Assembly (NCBI RefSeq): GCF_018294505.1
Contig: NC_057802.1
Span: 313,710,209 to 313,774,208, forward strand
Direction of reading: 5' to 3'
Source: Triticum aestivum
Lineage: Eukaryota; Streptophyta; Magnoliopsida; Poales; Poaceae
DNA: 64,000 nt
This document shows, piece by piece, positions 49,565-60,548 of this stretch. The notes beneath the pieces are model-generated. The model made no database searches. It saw only the letters and a program-made list of their open reading frames with translations, and had not been told where the DNA came from. Made by a program: the position numbers and the translations under genes. Numbering within the stretch: the stretch's first letter is position 1; the number at the start of each line of letters is the position of its first letter.

Positions 49565-52500
49565 TGTGACGCCCCAAGACCGACGCTCCAGACGCCTTCC
49601 ATGTTTTGCGTGTTAGTTGTGTTAATTTTTTTTGTTGCATTTGCATCATGAGCATCATTGTAGTGTGCATATTTGTTGTGTGCTTGTTATCTTTGTGTAC
49701 TCCTTCTCCTCATCTTCTTTGCTGTTTCATCTTGCCCTTTTCTTCTAAACCGTCATCAAGTGCAACATCCCATCAAGCTTCTTCCTTTCAATTCTCATCC
49801 ATTTATTGCAAGTGACATTTTCCTGTCCCAGTAAATGTTCACTTATTTTTTGTTAATCTTAAACCATGCCTACACCCTCTCTGCCAAATTTCAGCTCTTT
49901 TGGACTTGATTTGGTTGGAATCAAAATTGCCTCAAGTTTGAATTTAATTCAAACTTGCGATAATTTTCTTTCTCTAAAAATGGCCAAACCATTTTTATCA
50001 GATGGAGCATAATTCCAGGAGTCCAAGTATATCTCTACTTCATTCATATTCTTTCCCAAACCTCCTGGACGTTTTTCTTTAGGGACTGTTTATTTATTAA
50101 ACAGAAAAATAAGTAAAAGGAGACTTACATTCTCCTTACCCGGGCCTCTCCTAGACCACAGCCCACTTCACTTACCTCTTTCAGCCCGACTAGCCCACCA
50201 GAACCGATCTCTTCTGTTCTTCTTCTACCTCCTGTACGGCAGGACATCCACGCACGCCACGTCGACCTCCCGGGTGATTTGACGGCCGGAGAGCCCCCCC
50301 TAGGCCCATATATAACATGCCCCGGTGCCCTAGTCCTTGTCCTCCCTCCGTTCCACCCCTCTCCTTCCCTTCCCACCGCCAGGTGGGACCTCTCCACACC
50401 ATAGCCGTCGCCATGGCCGAGAGGAGCCCGAGCTTTTCTCCGGCACGATCCAGCCCGCAGCCACCGTCTTCTTCCTCGGCAGCGACACGAGCATCACCAT
50501 CGTATTCCTCGCCTACGCACACTTCCACAAGGACCCCGGGAGCTTCCTCCTCGACGTCTTCTTCCCCTGCTTCCTCTGCTTCATGGACCCGAAGCCCCGC
50601 CAAGTCCACCGCCTCGACCAGCGCATCTTCTCGCCGTCCACAAGCACCGCCGACCTCGTTCAACTCCATCAGCATCCCCTCGGTGAGCAGCCGCTCCTCC
50701 CTGCCCAACTTTGGTTCGAGTTTCGTCACCGTAGCCGTCGATCCTGCGCTGTCTGAGCCGCTGTTGCTGTGCTATCGCCATGGCCGTTTGAAGTTGAGGC
50801 TTTGTTTTCCGCGCACCCGCACACCTTGCTGCACTTGCACACCTCGCCAGTCGCTGCCTCTGTCCGCCCACACAGCCGCACGCCCGCCGGTTGCCCCGCT
50901 TCTCACCCCATACACACCAAGCTGCTGCCGTCGCTCGCCGAGCTGTGCCGCGCCCGAGTCGAGCGAGGGCTCAAGCTCGAGTCGCTGCACACGCGCATCC
51001 TGTAGCTATACCGTCACCTTTTTCCGCACCCCCGCTGTCGGCCTGTGATCGCGATGATCGCCATCTTTCTCGCCGGTGTCGTCACCCAGTTCTTCTGCGA
51101 TCCATGAAGAAGAAGGCTCCTGCCTTTGGATTATTCATAAACTCTGATCTCCCTGTTTAGCCACAAACAGAGCACCATCGCAGTGGTAAGTGCCCAACGC
51201 ACACACCAGAAGCTCCTGGGATCGAATCCCGGATTCCCCATTTCTTTTTCTTCTGCGCCCCTGTTTTGCTCTGTGCTATTATTTCTTTTGCACACAGCCG
51301 CTTGGGCCCGATTCCATTCTGGGCCGCTGCACTCTAATGCTTCTGGCCCGTGTATTTTTTTCTCTCCCATGTGATTTAGCATTTATTCTTTTCCTGCATA
51401 TTCACAAATGCCATCATTTTGCATCGCTAACAACTAAATAACTATGCATCTGTTTGCAACATGTTATATATGTAAAATGCTTAGAATTTCATCTAGTTTC
51501 ATAATATGCTACTTTTATCCATGTTAAAAATGTTTAACTTGCTGTTTGTTTAATTTTGCATAAATGCCATGTTAAAATGATTTATTTCATAACTATTTAA
51601 CCGTAGCTCCGAATTTAATAAACTTTATATGTAAATGGGGTAGAAAAATGCCTAGTTTAACATGGTGTACTTTATTTTGCTGTTTAACAACGTTAAAATT
51701 GTGTTTAGGGCAGAACAGTACCAATTCCAAAATATGCATATGAGGATTTTCCGGAATTGTTATTTGTTGTTCCGGCCTCATTTAAACTTGCCTAAATAGT
51801 TAGTTTACTTATGCTTCACCTCTTGCCATGTTAATCAACATTTAATATTGTTGGCTACATAAACGAGAGAGAACTAAATAATTGATGTGGTGTTTCGTCA
51901 ATATGCAACTCGTTGCATATTGAGCTCCACTTAACTTGTAGTTTTGTTTGTGCACTTTGCCATGCCATGCCTCATTAAATCGGACATGCATCATACTTGA
52001 TTTTGCATCATGCCATGTGTATGTGCTGGTTGTTTACTATGTTGTTTGTTTCTTTCCAGGTTGCTTCTCTCGTTAGCTTCGGTTTCATTCCGGAGTTGTG
52101 AGGATTCGTTCGACTACGTCCGTTTGTCTTCTTCATGGACTCGTTCTTCTTCCTTGCGGGATCTCAGGCAAGATGATCATACCCTCGAAATCACTTCTAT
52201 CTTTGCTTACTAGTTGTTCGCTCTATTGCTTTGCCGCGCTACCTACCACTTGTTATATCATGCCTCCCATATTGCCATGTCAAGCCTCTAACCCACCTTT
52301 CCTAGCAAACCGTTGTTTGGCTATGTTACCGCTTTGCTCAGCCCCTCTTATAGCGTTGCTAGTTGCAGGTGAAGATTCAGTTTGTTCCTTGTTGGAACAT
52401 GGATATCATGAACTTTGTTGGGATATCACAATATCTCTTATCTTAATTAATGCATCTATATACTTGGCAAAGGGTGGAAGGCTCGGCCTTATGCCTGGTG

Positions 52501-53791
52501 TTTTGTTCCACTCTTGCCGCCCTAGTTTCCGTCATACCGGTGTTATGTTCCTTGATTTTGCGTTCCTTACGCGGTTGGGTGATTTATGGGACCCCCTTGA
52601 CAGTTCGCTTTGAATAAAACTCCTCCAGCAAGGCCCAACCTTGGTTTTAACATTTGCCACCTAAGCCTTTTTCCCTTGGGTTCTGCAGACTCAAGGGTCA
52701 TCTTTATTTTAAACCCCCAGGCCGGTGCTCCTCTAAGTGTTGGTCCAACCTGTCAGCCGCCGGTGGCCACCAAGGGCAACTCTGGGCTCGCCTACTGGAA
52801 GTTTGGACAATCCGGTGTGCCCTGAGAACGAGATATGTGCAGCTCCTATCAGGATTTGTCGGCACATTCGGGCGGCTTTGCTGGTCTTGTTTTACCATTG
52901 TCGAAATGTCTTGTAAACCGGGATTCCGAGACTGATCGGGTCTTCCCGGGAGAAGGAATATCCTTCGTTGATCGTGAGAGCTTATAATGGGCTAAGTTGG
53001 GACACCCCTGCAGGGTATAAACTTTCGAGAGCCGTGCCCGCGGTTATGTGGCAGATGGGAATTTGTTAATATCCGGTTGTAGAGAACTTGACACTTGACT
53101 TAATTAAAATACATCAACCGTGTGTGTAGCCGTGATGGTCTCTTTTCGGCGGAGTCCGGGAAGTGAACACGGCTTTTGGGTTATGTTTGACGTAAGTAGG
53201 AGTTCAGGATCACTTCTTGATCATTACTAGTTGACGACCGTTCCGTTGCTCCTCTTCTCGCTCTTGTTTGCGTATGTTAGCCACCATATATGCTTAGTGC
53301 TTGCTGCAGCTCCACCTCACTACCTTCTCCTACCCATAAGCTTAAATAGTCTTGATCTCGCGGGTGTGAGATTGCTGAGTCCTCGTGACTCACAGATTCT
53401 ACCAAAACAGTTGCAGGTGCCGACGATACCAGTGCAGGTGACGCAACCGAGCTCAAGTGGGAGTTCGATGAGGAACTTGGTCGTTATTATGTTTCGTTTC
53501 CTGATGATTAGTAGTGGAGCCCAGTTGGGGCGATCGGGGATCTAGCATTTGGGGCTATCTTCTTTTCATTTGGATTTGACCGTAGTCGGTCTATGTGTGT
53601 ATCTTGAATGATGTATGAATTTATTTATGTATTGTGTGAAGTGGCGATTGTAAGCCAACTCTTTATCCCATTCTTGTTCATTACACGGGATTGTGTGAAG
53701 ATGACCCTTCTTGCGACAAAACCACAATGCGGTTATGCCTCTAAGTCGTGCCTCGACACGTGGGAGATATAGCCGCATCGTGGGTGTTACA
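49565..53791 (+). repeat. 3' LTR of element F (4227 bp)
   Basis: It begins TGTGACGCCCC and ends GTGGGTGTTACA. It lacks 12 bp present in the 5' copy near 42780 and has few other changes. The TATA box TATATAA is intact at 50309-50315. Confidence 0.95.
50309..50315 (+). promoter_or_regulatory. TATA box in the F 3' LTR
   Basis: CCATATATAACATG lies about 745 bp into the LTR, after a GC-rich U3. The 5' LTR counterpart is altered to TACATAA. Confidence 0.55.
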
Positions 53792-53913
53792 TCCTGCTGC
53801 CCTCATCATAGCTGCTTGAGGGACTAGTGCCCTCACTCATTTGCACTTGCTCTTAGATCTTATCTGGCTGTCACTCTGGTCAGACATCTTGGCAAGCAAA
53901 CTGGCTGCCAACC

Positions 53914-54407
53914 CTGTGAATAGATATAGATGATGTAGAGTGGATAGGCATCACAAAGTGCAGAGTTTTTGCAAAATAGATGAGTCAAAAACTTAGTTTT
54001 AGTTCTCCACAGAAAGCATTTCGGAGCTACCGATTTGATAAACTCGATGATACCGAAGCAAATTTTGGAGTCTAAACTAGTGAACTCGGTCAGACCGAGT
54101 CACAGTTCGGTGGTTCCGAGATTGCTAGGGTTTCACAGAGAGTTGAACTCGGTCGCACCGATTTGCTATTTTCGGTCAGAACAAAAAGCGCAGGTGCAAT
54201 GGCCTAAGCCAAATCGGTGAGACCGATTTCTACAGCTCGGTCGGTCCGAGATGAGTTCGGCGGAGACCTAACCCTCAATTTTGGAATCAAACCTAATCTA
54301 AAGGATGTTTTCTCTGGATAGATTGATTTCATACGTTGTAAAGATCATGGCAAAACAATGTGCTAGGAATCAGAGTAAGGAACTAGCATAAAAGATCGAA
54401 CTCATAC
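53914..54407 (-). other. Putative leader intron of ORF3 in element E
   Basis: On the minus strand, TAGG|GTATGAG (54407) resembles a splice donor, and CTATTCACAG|GG (53914) a splice acceptor, with T-rich sequence before it. The exon after the acceptor leads to the ORF3 ATG at 53840. The presumed first exon (about 54560-54408) is GC-rich and gene-like. This is inferred from sequence only. Confidence 0.4.
54021..54249. promoter_or_regulatory. Internal palindrome array 1 of element E
   Basis: Boxes of the TCGGTNNNACCGA type start at 54021, 54044, 54086, 54107, 54149, 54172, 54214 and 54237. Spacings are 23, 42, 21, 42, 23, 42 and 23 bp, four pairs with a 63-65-bp pair period. Some boxes carry one or two mismatches, and one half of the 54172 box is lost. 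Confidence 0.8.
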
Positions 54408-54588
54408 CCTAGCTCAGCTGTGAGTTCGCTACGGAGACAACGGCGGGGCAGAATCCCGTTGACGGCGACGGAAACCAGCGGAGGGAGGTCGCTGGCGACG
54501 AGGAGACGATCCGGACACCCGAGGCGGCAGATCAAGACACGCGCGGGCTGAGGAGTTTTGAAGAAATTTACAAAATCTCACCCGTGGG

Positions 54589-54597
54589 TATATATAT
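54589..54597 (-). promoter_or_regulatory. Internal TATA box facing ORF3 of element E
   Basis: GATATATATACC on the minus strand is followed downstream by GC-rich leader-like sequence. Palindrome array 2 lies immediately upstream (nearest box 54608). The layout repeats that of the LTR promoter. Confidence 0.5.
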
Positions 54598-54607
54598 CCC
54601 GACCCTG

Positions 54608-54826
54608 TCGGTGTGACCGAGTGGAACAACTCGGTGTCACCAAGATGTAGAATCGCAAGCGGTTACTGCAACTCGATGTGACCGAAAAGTTCAAATCAGT
54701 TGCACCGAGATTGAAAACCTAGATGAACTCAATGAACTGGGTGTGACCGAAATGGATGAATCGGTCATACCGAAATGCACAGAGTGGTTTTGGAAGTTTA
54801 AGTCTATGACGAATCGGGGACTCCGA
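54608..54826. promoter_or_regulatory. Internal palindrome array 2 of element E
   Basis: Boxes start at 54608, 54631, 54673, 54696, 54738, 54761 and 54814, with spacings 23, 42, 23, 42, 23 and 53 bp. They sit upstream of the internal TATA box on the minus strand. Confidence 0.8.
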
Positions 54827-55284
54827 GTGCTCCTCACACAGAGTGGTTCGAATCTGACTTGATCAAACTTTGTGATGTAGCATGAATAGAGTTTGAGACG
54901 AGAAAAGCATAGATAGCTAGAGGAAGTTCTTAGGCATTCTTGTCCATCCACTTGGCAAAAGAAAAGGAGCCAATCAATCAAAACAACAAGTGGATGTCCT
55001 CGAATGAGTAAAATATGCAATCAACATGCTCACACAATAAAATGGCAAATGAAATATGTGACAAAGCATGCACAAACACTCTAGCATCTATCAAGCAATT
55101 GGTGATGACTAGGTCATCTATATATGAGTATATTGACTTAGAGTCAAATGAGAACATTTGATCAAAGGTCATACTCATCGTTTAAGCACAAGTGGGGTTA
55201 CCACTTTTACATAAAGCATTGTTGTGTTCACATCATTAGAGTTGCTTTAGCTCAATTGTTAGAGTAAAGCTCCCCCTAGATGTG

Positions 55285-56199
55285 TGTCGGATCACGGGTT
55301 CTGGCAAAACCCTTAAGGTTCGAACTCTGGGATGCGCGCGAAGTTCTTTCCCCCCTACCGATCCACGCCCTAGCTTGCTAAGATCTCACGGACGAACTAG
55401 ACGAACTCACAGCACAAGAGACACAGGGTTTATACTGGTTCGGGCCACCCTTGTGGTGTAATACCCTACTCCAGTGTGGTGGTGGTGGATTTCCTCTTGG
55501 GCTGATGATGAACAGTACAAGGGGAAGAACAGCCTCCTGAGGTTGAGGTGTTCTTGTGCTTGGCCAACTTGTGTGTGTGGATTCACTTAGCTCGGACTTG
55601 CTTGTGAGCTCTGAACTAGATGCCCCCTACGGTGGTGGCTAGTTCTACTTATATAGGCCCTGGTCCTCTCCCCAAATATTGAGCGGGAAGGGAGCCAACA
55701 ACGGCCAATTTGAAAGGGGACAGCTAGTACAGCTTATCCTGACAAAAGCGGTCTTCGCCTCCAAAAGGCTCTCGTGGTGACGCCGCCTTGGGCTCCATGG
55801 TGACCTCCGTCTTGCCGTCCCGCTGGTCTTGGTCTCGTTGCACAGATATGGAAAGCTTTGCTTGACGCCTCGGTACTCTGTGCCTGCGCTTGCTTCCTTA
55901 GCACCAAAGGGGAAACAAGGACACTGCACGCGCTGGCGCCCGCCTGATCTCGTTCGTCATGGCTCACGTCACGAGAACCTCGCGAGGTTTGCCTCGCCTT
56001 GATCTCTCCACTCCTCGCGAGCCAACCTAGTGAGGCCGCTCCTGAGGAGGTCTTGTGTCATCCGCCTCGCGAGGCTTGGCCCCTCTCGAGGGTCTTGAAT
56101 GCCATGTTGATGAAGATGGCCGTACAGGCCTGCTAGCACAGCCACGCCGTGGGCCGCAGGCAGGCAAGTCTGGGGACCCCCGTTCCCAGAACGCCGACA
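55285..56199 (-). mobile_element. Solo LTR G (915 bp) in element E
   Basis: The ends are TGTCGG...CCGACA, flanked by the 5-bp duplication ATGTG (55280-55284, 56200-56204). The minus orientation is inferred from a TATATAA-type box near 55655-55661 on that strand, followed by a TATAAACCCTGTGTC phrase typical of Gypsy LTRs. There is no interior or partner LTR. It is a recombination remnant. Confidence 0.9.
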
Positions 56200-56565
56200 A
56201 TGTGATATCCCCCCTAAGAGGGATGAACTAACCTTGGGTTTTGTCGATCATGACTTCATGTAGATGTTGAAGATGTGGATGCTCAATGTTGCTGTAGATC
56301 ATTCGGAGCAATCCATTGGAGTGAGTTGCACTTTCAATACCTACACGGGTTAGTCCCACAAGGAACAAATAAGGATATCCATAGACATAGAGTGATGTAC
56401 ACATAGATGATGTCCATGAAAACATTAGGTTACCTTGTCCCTTGTCTTACCAACAAGAGGGTTTCTGACTCCTTGAACTAGTGCAAGATGTGGAAGTTGT
56501 TCTCACTTGTCCTCGCCAAAATGATATGAGTGAAGTATGTTGGCGGAGTCACCCTCAAGAACTCT

Positions 56566-58740
56566 CTAGTTCTTCTTCTTCGGGATCCACGTCATCTTGA
56601 TGGGAATCCTTGGAGTTGTAGTCGTACTTGACGTAGTAGAACTTGATGTAGTCTTGGGAACCCACTTGACCAAGGCCTTAGGAGCTTCTTCAAATGCATC
56701 GATCTCCTCTTGAAGCTTGTCCTTGCCTTTTTGCTTGTGGTCTTGTGGTGGAAGATCATCTTGAGCTCGTGTCCCTTGGAAGGAAGTAGGATCATACTTC
56801 TCTTGTTGAGGAACAAACTTCCTCTTGGGGTATTGATCTTCTTCCCACTCAACTCCATTGGCATTGAACTTTCGTTCAAAACCAACACCTTGATTCTTCC
56901 GGTGTCTTCCTTGCTTGCGTACAATTTCCTCAAATTGATTACTCCCGACAAGGCTCTTGTAAACACCTTTCTCTATAATTCCCTTCAATAAGATATTTTC
57001 TTGCTCAAGTGTAACTTGGCTAAGAGAATCATTAGTGGAATCAAGAGAACTAATAGAAGCAACAATATTGGATTTAACATGATTGTTGTTACTACTAGAA
57101 GAAGAACCTTTCTTACTCTTGTTACTAGATTTAACTTGTGGCATGTAAGTAGACAAGAGTAAATGCTTGGCAATGTAAGAAGAACTTTTCTTGCGAAGAT
57201 CATCATTGATTGCTTTTAAGAACCCATGCTCTTGCTCAAGGTTGAGCTTTTCAAAGCGTAAATTTTCATGAGTCTTTAAAAGTTCTCGATGATCTTCCAA
57301 GGTAGTTTCATGAGCTAACTTAAAAGTGTTTAGTTCTTTAGTTAGACGCTCAATCTCCTTCTTATCATCATCATTCGTTTATCTTGATTATCATGATTAA
57401 TAGCAAGTTCGTCATAGTTTTCATCACTAGAGTTGTCAACAAGTAAATCATCATCACCTAGCAAATCATCTTCATCACTATTGAAATCAACATACTCGGG
57501 TGTGATACCTTTGGGCCTTTAGCCAAGAAGCATCTTCCAATTTCTTCATTTGGTGAATCAAATATGTCGTAGGAGTTGGTCGACACAAGTGCTAGATCGG
57601 CAACACCTTCATCTTGAGTATATTCGGAGTCAGAGTGATAACTTCATTCGGAGTGATGGTCGGAGTCGGAGCCGGATACCCATTCACCAACATGAGCTTG
57701 ATGTCTTCGTTTTGTGTAGCTCTTTCATGATTTGTCCTTCCTTTCTGAATCCTTGCTTCTCCGAGAGGTTCTTCGTTCATAACAATCATCTCTACTCCTC
57801 TCTCTTGGTGGTGATTCTTCTCTTCTACTTCTTATTTTGGGTGAATCTTCTCTTCTTTTGTAGGGAGCCGTACACTCATTGGAGTAGTGTCTGGGTCTTC
57901 CACAATTGTAGCAATTACGCTCACGACTCGAAGATCTTTTGTCATTGTAGGACCTTGACTTGGAACTTCTTTCCTTGCTTCTACTCTTGTAGAACTTGTT
58001 GAAATTCTTCACCATTAGGCTCAATTCCTCATTGAAGGTTTGTTTCTCAGTTGAAGATGTGGGAGCACCACATGAGGCTTTGTAAGCACCACTTGACTTG
58101 TTGTGAAGCTCTTCCTTATCCTTGAGTGACATCTCATGAGCAACAATTCTTCCAATGACTTCCGTAGGCTTGAGATCTTTGTAATTGGGCATCATTTGGA
58201 TCAATGTGCACACGGTATCATATTTTCCATCCAAGGCTCTTAGGATCATCTTGATGATGAATCTATCGGTCATCTCTTCACTTCCTAAGCTGGCAATCTC
58301 ATTTGTGATGAGAGCAAGCCTAGAGTACATTTCAGCGACACCTTCATCATCCTTCATTTTGAACTTGTCAAGTTGACTTTGAAGCACATCCAATTTGGAT
58401 TCCTTGACGGAGTCGGTACCTTCGTGCATATCAATCAAAGTATCCCAAATTTCCTTTGCATTCTCAAGTTGATTTTGTTGAATTCTTCAGGGCACAATCC
58501 TTTGAAGAGGATATCGCAAGCTTGAGTGTTGTATTGCAACATCTTCAACTCTTCCGCGGTAGCTTCACGGTTCGGTTCTCTCCCATCAAAGAATTCACCT
58601 TGAAAACCAATACACACAATAGCCCAAACGGCGGGGTTATGTCCAAGAATATGCATTTTCATCTTATGCTTCCAACTAGAAAAATTAGTACCATGAAAGT
58701 AAGGACCTCTACAGTGGTAATTTCCCTCGCTAGACGCCAT
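56566..58740 (-). pseudogene. Copia-type gag of element E (long, with coiled-coil tail)
   Basis: Translation on the minus strand from the ATG at 58740 shows an N-terminal G-x-N-F-x2-W motif typical of Copia-type Gag. A UBN2-like region follows (about 58350-58100, with an LRALDGKYD motif), then an Arg/Ser-rich stretch and a zinc knuckle CYNCGRPRHYSNEC (C-x2-C-x4-H-x4-C). The tail is long, with Glu/Leu heptads and a Ser/Thr-rich end, and stops at 56566. Expected length is about 720 residues. Breaks: a frameshift near 58465, a stop near 57725 and a frame change near 57375. Gag should be followed by protease and integrase but none follows; the reading ends with a stop. The product would package RNA in virus-like particles. 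Confidence 0.88.
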
Positions 58741-58811
58741 ACTCTCCTAGGTTGTGAAACCAAGGCTATGATCACCAAAAGCTATGGAAATCTAGGCAAA
58801 TGGAGACCAAT

Positions 58812-58825
58812 GCTCTGATACCACT
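58812..58825 (-). other. Primer-binding site of element E
   Basis: On the minus strand AGTGGTATCAGAGCA immediately follows the 5' LTR end CGATCCTACA. It matches the 3' end of initiator methionine tRNA. Confidence 0.93.
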
Positions 58826-60487
58826 TGTAGGATCGAAAGTATGTCTAGAGGGGGGTGATTAGACTACTTGACCAAATAAAAATCTATCCTTTTCCCAATT
58901 TTAAGTCTTGGCAAATTTTAGCAACTTAGCGCAAGTCAAGCAATCAACCTACACATGCAATTCTAAGAGTAAAGCAGCGGAATGTAAAACATTGCACATG
59001 AAGGTGAAGGGAGGAGTTTGGAGGGAGCAAACGCAATGTAGACGCGGATATTTTTTTCCGTGGTTCCGATAGGTGGTGCTATCGTACATCTATGTTGATG
59101 GAGACTTCAACCCATGAAGGGTAACGGTTGCACGAGTCCATGAAGGGCTCCACCCATGAAGGGTCCATGAAGAAGCAACCTTGTCTATCCCACCATGGCC
59201 GTCGTCCACGAAGGACTTGCCTCACTAGGGTAGATCTTCACGAAGTAGCCGATCTCCTTGCCCGTACAAACTCCTTGGTTCAACTCCACAATCTTGACGG
59301 AGGCTCCCAAGTGATACCTAACCAATCTAGGAGTCACCACTCTCCAAAAGGTAATAGATGGTGTGTTGATGATGAACTCCTTGCTCTTGTGCTTCAAATG
59401 ATAGTCTCCCCAACACTCAAGTCTCTCTCTCACAGATTTGGATTTGGTGGAAAGATGATTTGAGTGGAAAGCAACTTGGAGAAGGCTAGAGATCAAGATT
59501 CATGTGGTTGGAATGGAATATCTTGACCTCAACACATGAGTAGGTGGTTCTCTCTCAGAAAATGTATGCTGGAAGTGTAGGTATGTTCAGATGGCTCTCT
59601 CTCCGAATGAAGAGTGGGTGGAGGGGGTATTTATAGCGTCCACACAAAATCTAACCGTTACACACAATTCACCAAACTCGGTGGGACCGAATCGGAGAAC
59701 TCGGTCAGACCGATTCAGTTCAAAACGTGAACGTTAGGCTTTTTGGTGGGACCGACGTGTCAACTTGGTGGGACCGATTTCATTAGGGTTAGGGCATAAT
59801 GTAATCTCGGTGAGACCGATTACTCAAACTCGGTGGGACCGACTTTGGTAATAAGCTAACCAGAGAGTTGGTCAGGCCAACTCGGTGGGACCGATTCGCT
59901 CATTTCGGTGAGACCGAAATGTTACGAAGGGGAAACAGAGAGTTTGCATTGCGAACTCGGTGGGACCGATCACTCATCTCGGTTAGACCGAAACGTTATA
60001 AAGGGAAACAGAGAGTTTGCAATCCCATCTCGGTGATTCCGAGATCCCTATCGGTGAGACCGAAGTGACTAGTGTTTCGGGCAGTGGCTATGTCAAATGA
60101 ACTCGGTGGCGCCGGATAGATCAAATCGGTAGGGACGAGTTTGACTTTTGGTTTGGGACATATGTGGATATGAGAAAGTAGTTGAGAGTTTTTGGAGCAT
60201 ATCCCTAAGCATTTTGAGCAAGGAAGCCATTAAGCAGCACCTCATCCCCTTTTAATAGTATTGGCTTTTCCTATGGACTCAATGTGATCTTGGATCACTA
60301 AAATGAAAATGTAGAGTCTTGAGCTTGAGCCAATATGTGTCCTTAGCATTTTGAGGGGTCCACATTCCTAATCCATGCCATGCCAATCATTTAACTTTCT
60401 GAAATGATCATCTTTAAATAGCATTAGTTCAATGAGCTATATGTTGTTAGTAATTACCAAAACCACCCAGGGATAGTTGCACTTTCA
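58826..60487 (-). repeat. 5' LTR of element E (1662 bp)
   Basis: It is near-identical to 28773-30431. It contains the TATA box (59628-59635) and the same 14-box array at 59678-60138. Confidence 0.95.
59678..60138. promoter_or_regulatory. Array of 14 TCGGTNNNACCGA palindromes, 5' LTR of E
   Basis: Boxes start at 59678, 59701, 59743, 59765, 59807, 59830, 59882, 59905, 59957, 59979, 60030, 60051, 60103 and 60126. Spacings are identical to those of the 3' LTR array. Differences between the LTR copies are substitutions only. Confidence 0.85.
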
Positions 60488-60492
60488 AAAAG

Positions 60493-60548
60493 TTGTATCA
60501 TATTGGCATGAAACAATCAAAAATTATAGATACGACGGAGATGTATCA
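60493..60548 (-). repeat. First 56 bp of the element D 5' LTR
   Basis: On the minus strand it starts TGATACATCTCCGTCGTATC. It continues across element E at 28772; the AAAAG duplication marks the break. Confidence 0.85.

Larger units (their letters stand above)
41521..53791 (+). mobile_element. Element F: LARD (large retrotransposon derivative), Sukkula-like
   Basis: Two LTRs of about 4.2 kb (41521-45755, 49565-53791) flank a 3.8-kb interior without any pol or gag motif. The TSD TCCTG is at 41516-41520 and 53792-53796. LTR ends are TGTGAC...GTTACA. These proportions (about 4.4-kb LTRs, about 3.5-kb conserved non-coding interior) are those known for Triticeae LARDs such as Sukkula; the family name is inferred. 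Movement would depend entirely on proteins of a Gypsy partner. The LTRs are very similar, so the insertion is recent relative to most of the window. It interrupts ORF3 of element E near its 16th codon. Confidence 0.95.
30952..53840 (-). pseudogene. ORF3 of element E (position of the Sirevirus env-like gene), split by F and K
   Basis: The minus-strand reading starts at an ATG at 53840 and runs to 53792. It continues at 41520-40377 beyond element F and at about 31803-30952 beyond element K. Both junctions are precise over the 5-bp target duplications. The first half is rich in Lys/Arg and Asp/Glu blocks with a basic KKRKK cluster, then a globular region. The last 230 residues contain a long heptad-like stretch (about 31330-31150) predictive of a coiled coil, then a Pro/Ala tail. 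I see no membrane segment, so a true envelope role is doubtful. In-frame stops at 40599-40601, 40578-40580 and 31666-31668 make this copy dead. A similar protein is common in wheat repeats, function unknown. It could also be a captured host gene. Confidence 0.7.
28773..60487 (-). mobile_element. Element E: non-autonomous Copia (Sirevirus/Maximus-like) retrotransposon with gag and ORF3, hosting K, F and G
   Basis: The LTRs are 58826-60487 (5') and 28773-30431 (3'), near-identical, with TSD AAAAG at 28768-28772 and 60488-60492. The primer-binding site and all coding frames are on the minus strand. Without its nested guests the element is about 10 kb. Order: 5' LTR, primer site, Copia-type gag, untranslated block with TATA box and palindrome arrays, ORF3, polypurine tracts, 3' LTR. 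No protease, integrase, reverse transcriptase or RNase H motif is found between gag and ORF3, so pol had to come from a relative. Multiple GGGGGAG tracts and a third gene after the pol position are features known in Sireviruses. It inserted 56 bp into the LTR of element D. Confidence 0.9.
20227..60548 (-). mobile_element. Element D: Gypsy LTR retrotransposon (Sabrina-like), interrupted by C, a CACTA element and E
   Basis: On the minus strand, the 5' LTR is 60548-60493 continuing at 28772-27329. It is followed by a primer-binding site, then interior 27328-26608 and 22830-20227, where element C interrupts. The 3' half and 3' LTR must lie left of the window. The LTR starts TGATACATCTCC and ends GGGTTATCA. 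The host junction on the right (60548/60549) is inside the gag-like region of element I; the expected TSD is gcgtg (60549-60553). The interior codes for an unknown acidic protein rather than a recognisable pol, as I recall for Sabrina-type elements. Element B shares parts of this interior. Confidence 0.85.

Noticed and set aside
55285..56199. Small inverted-repeat transposon (MITE)
   Set aside because: A 5-bp duplication, TG...CA ends, a TATA box and LTR-like phrases fit a solo LTR better.
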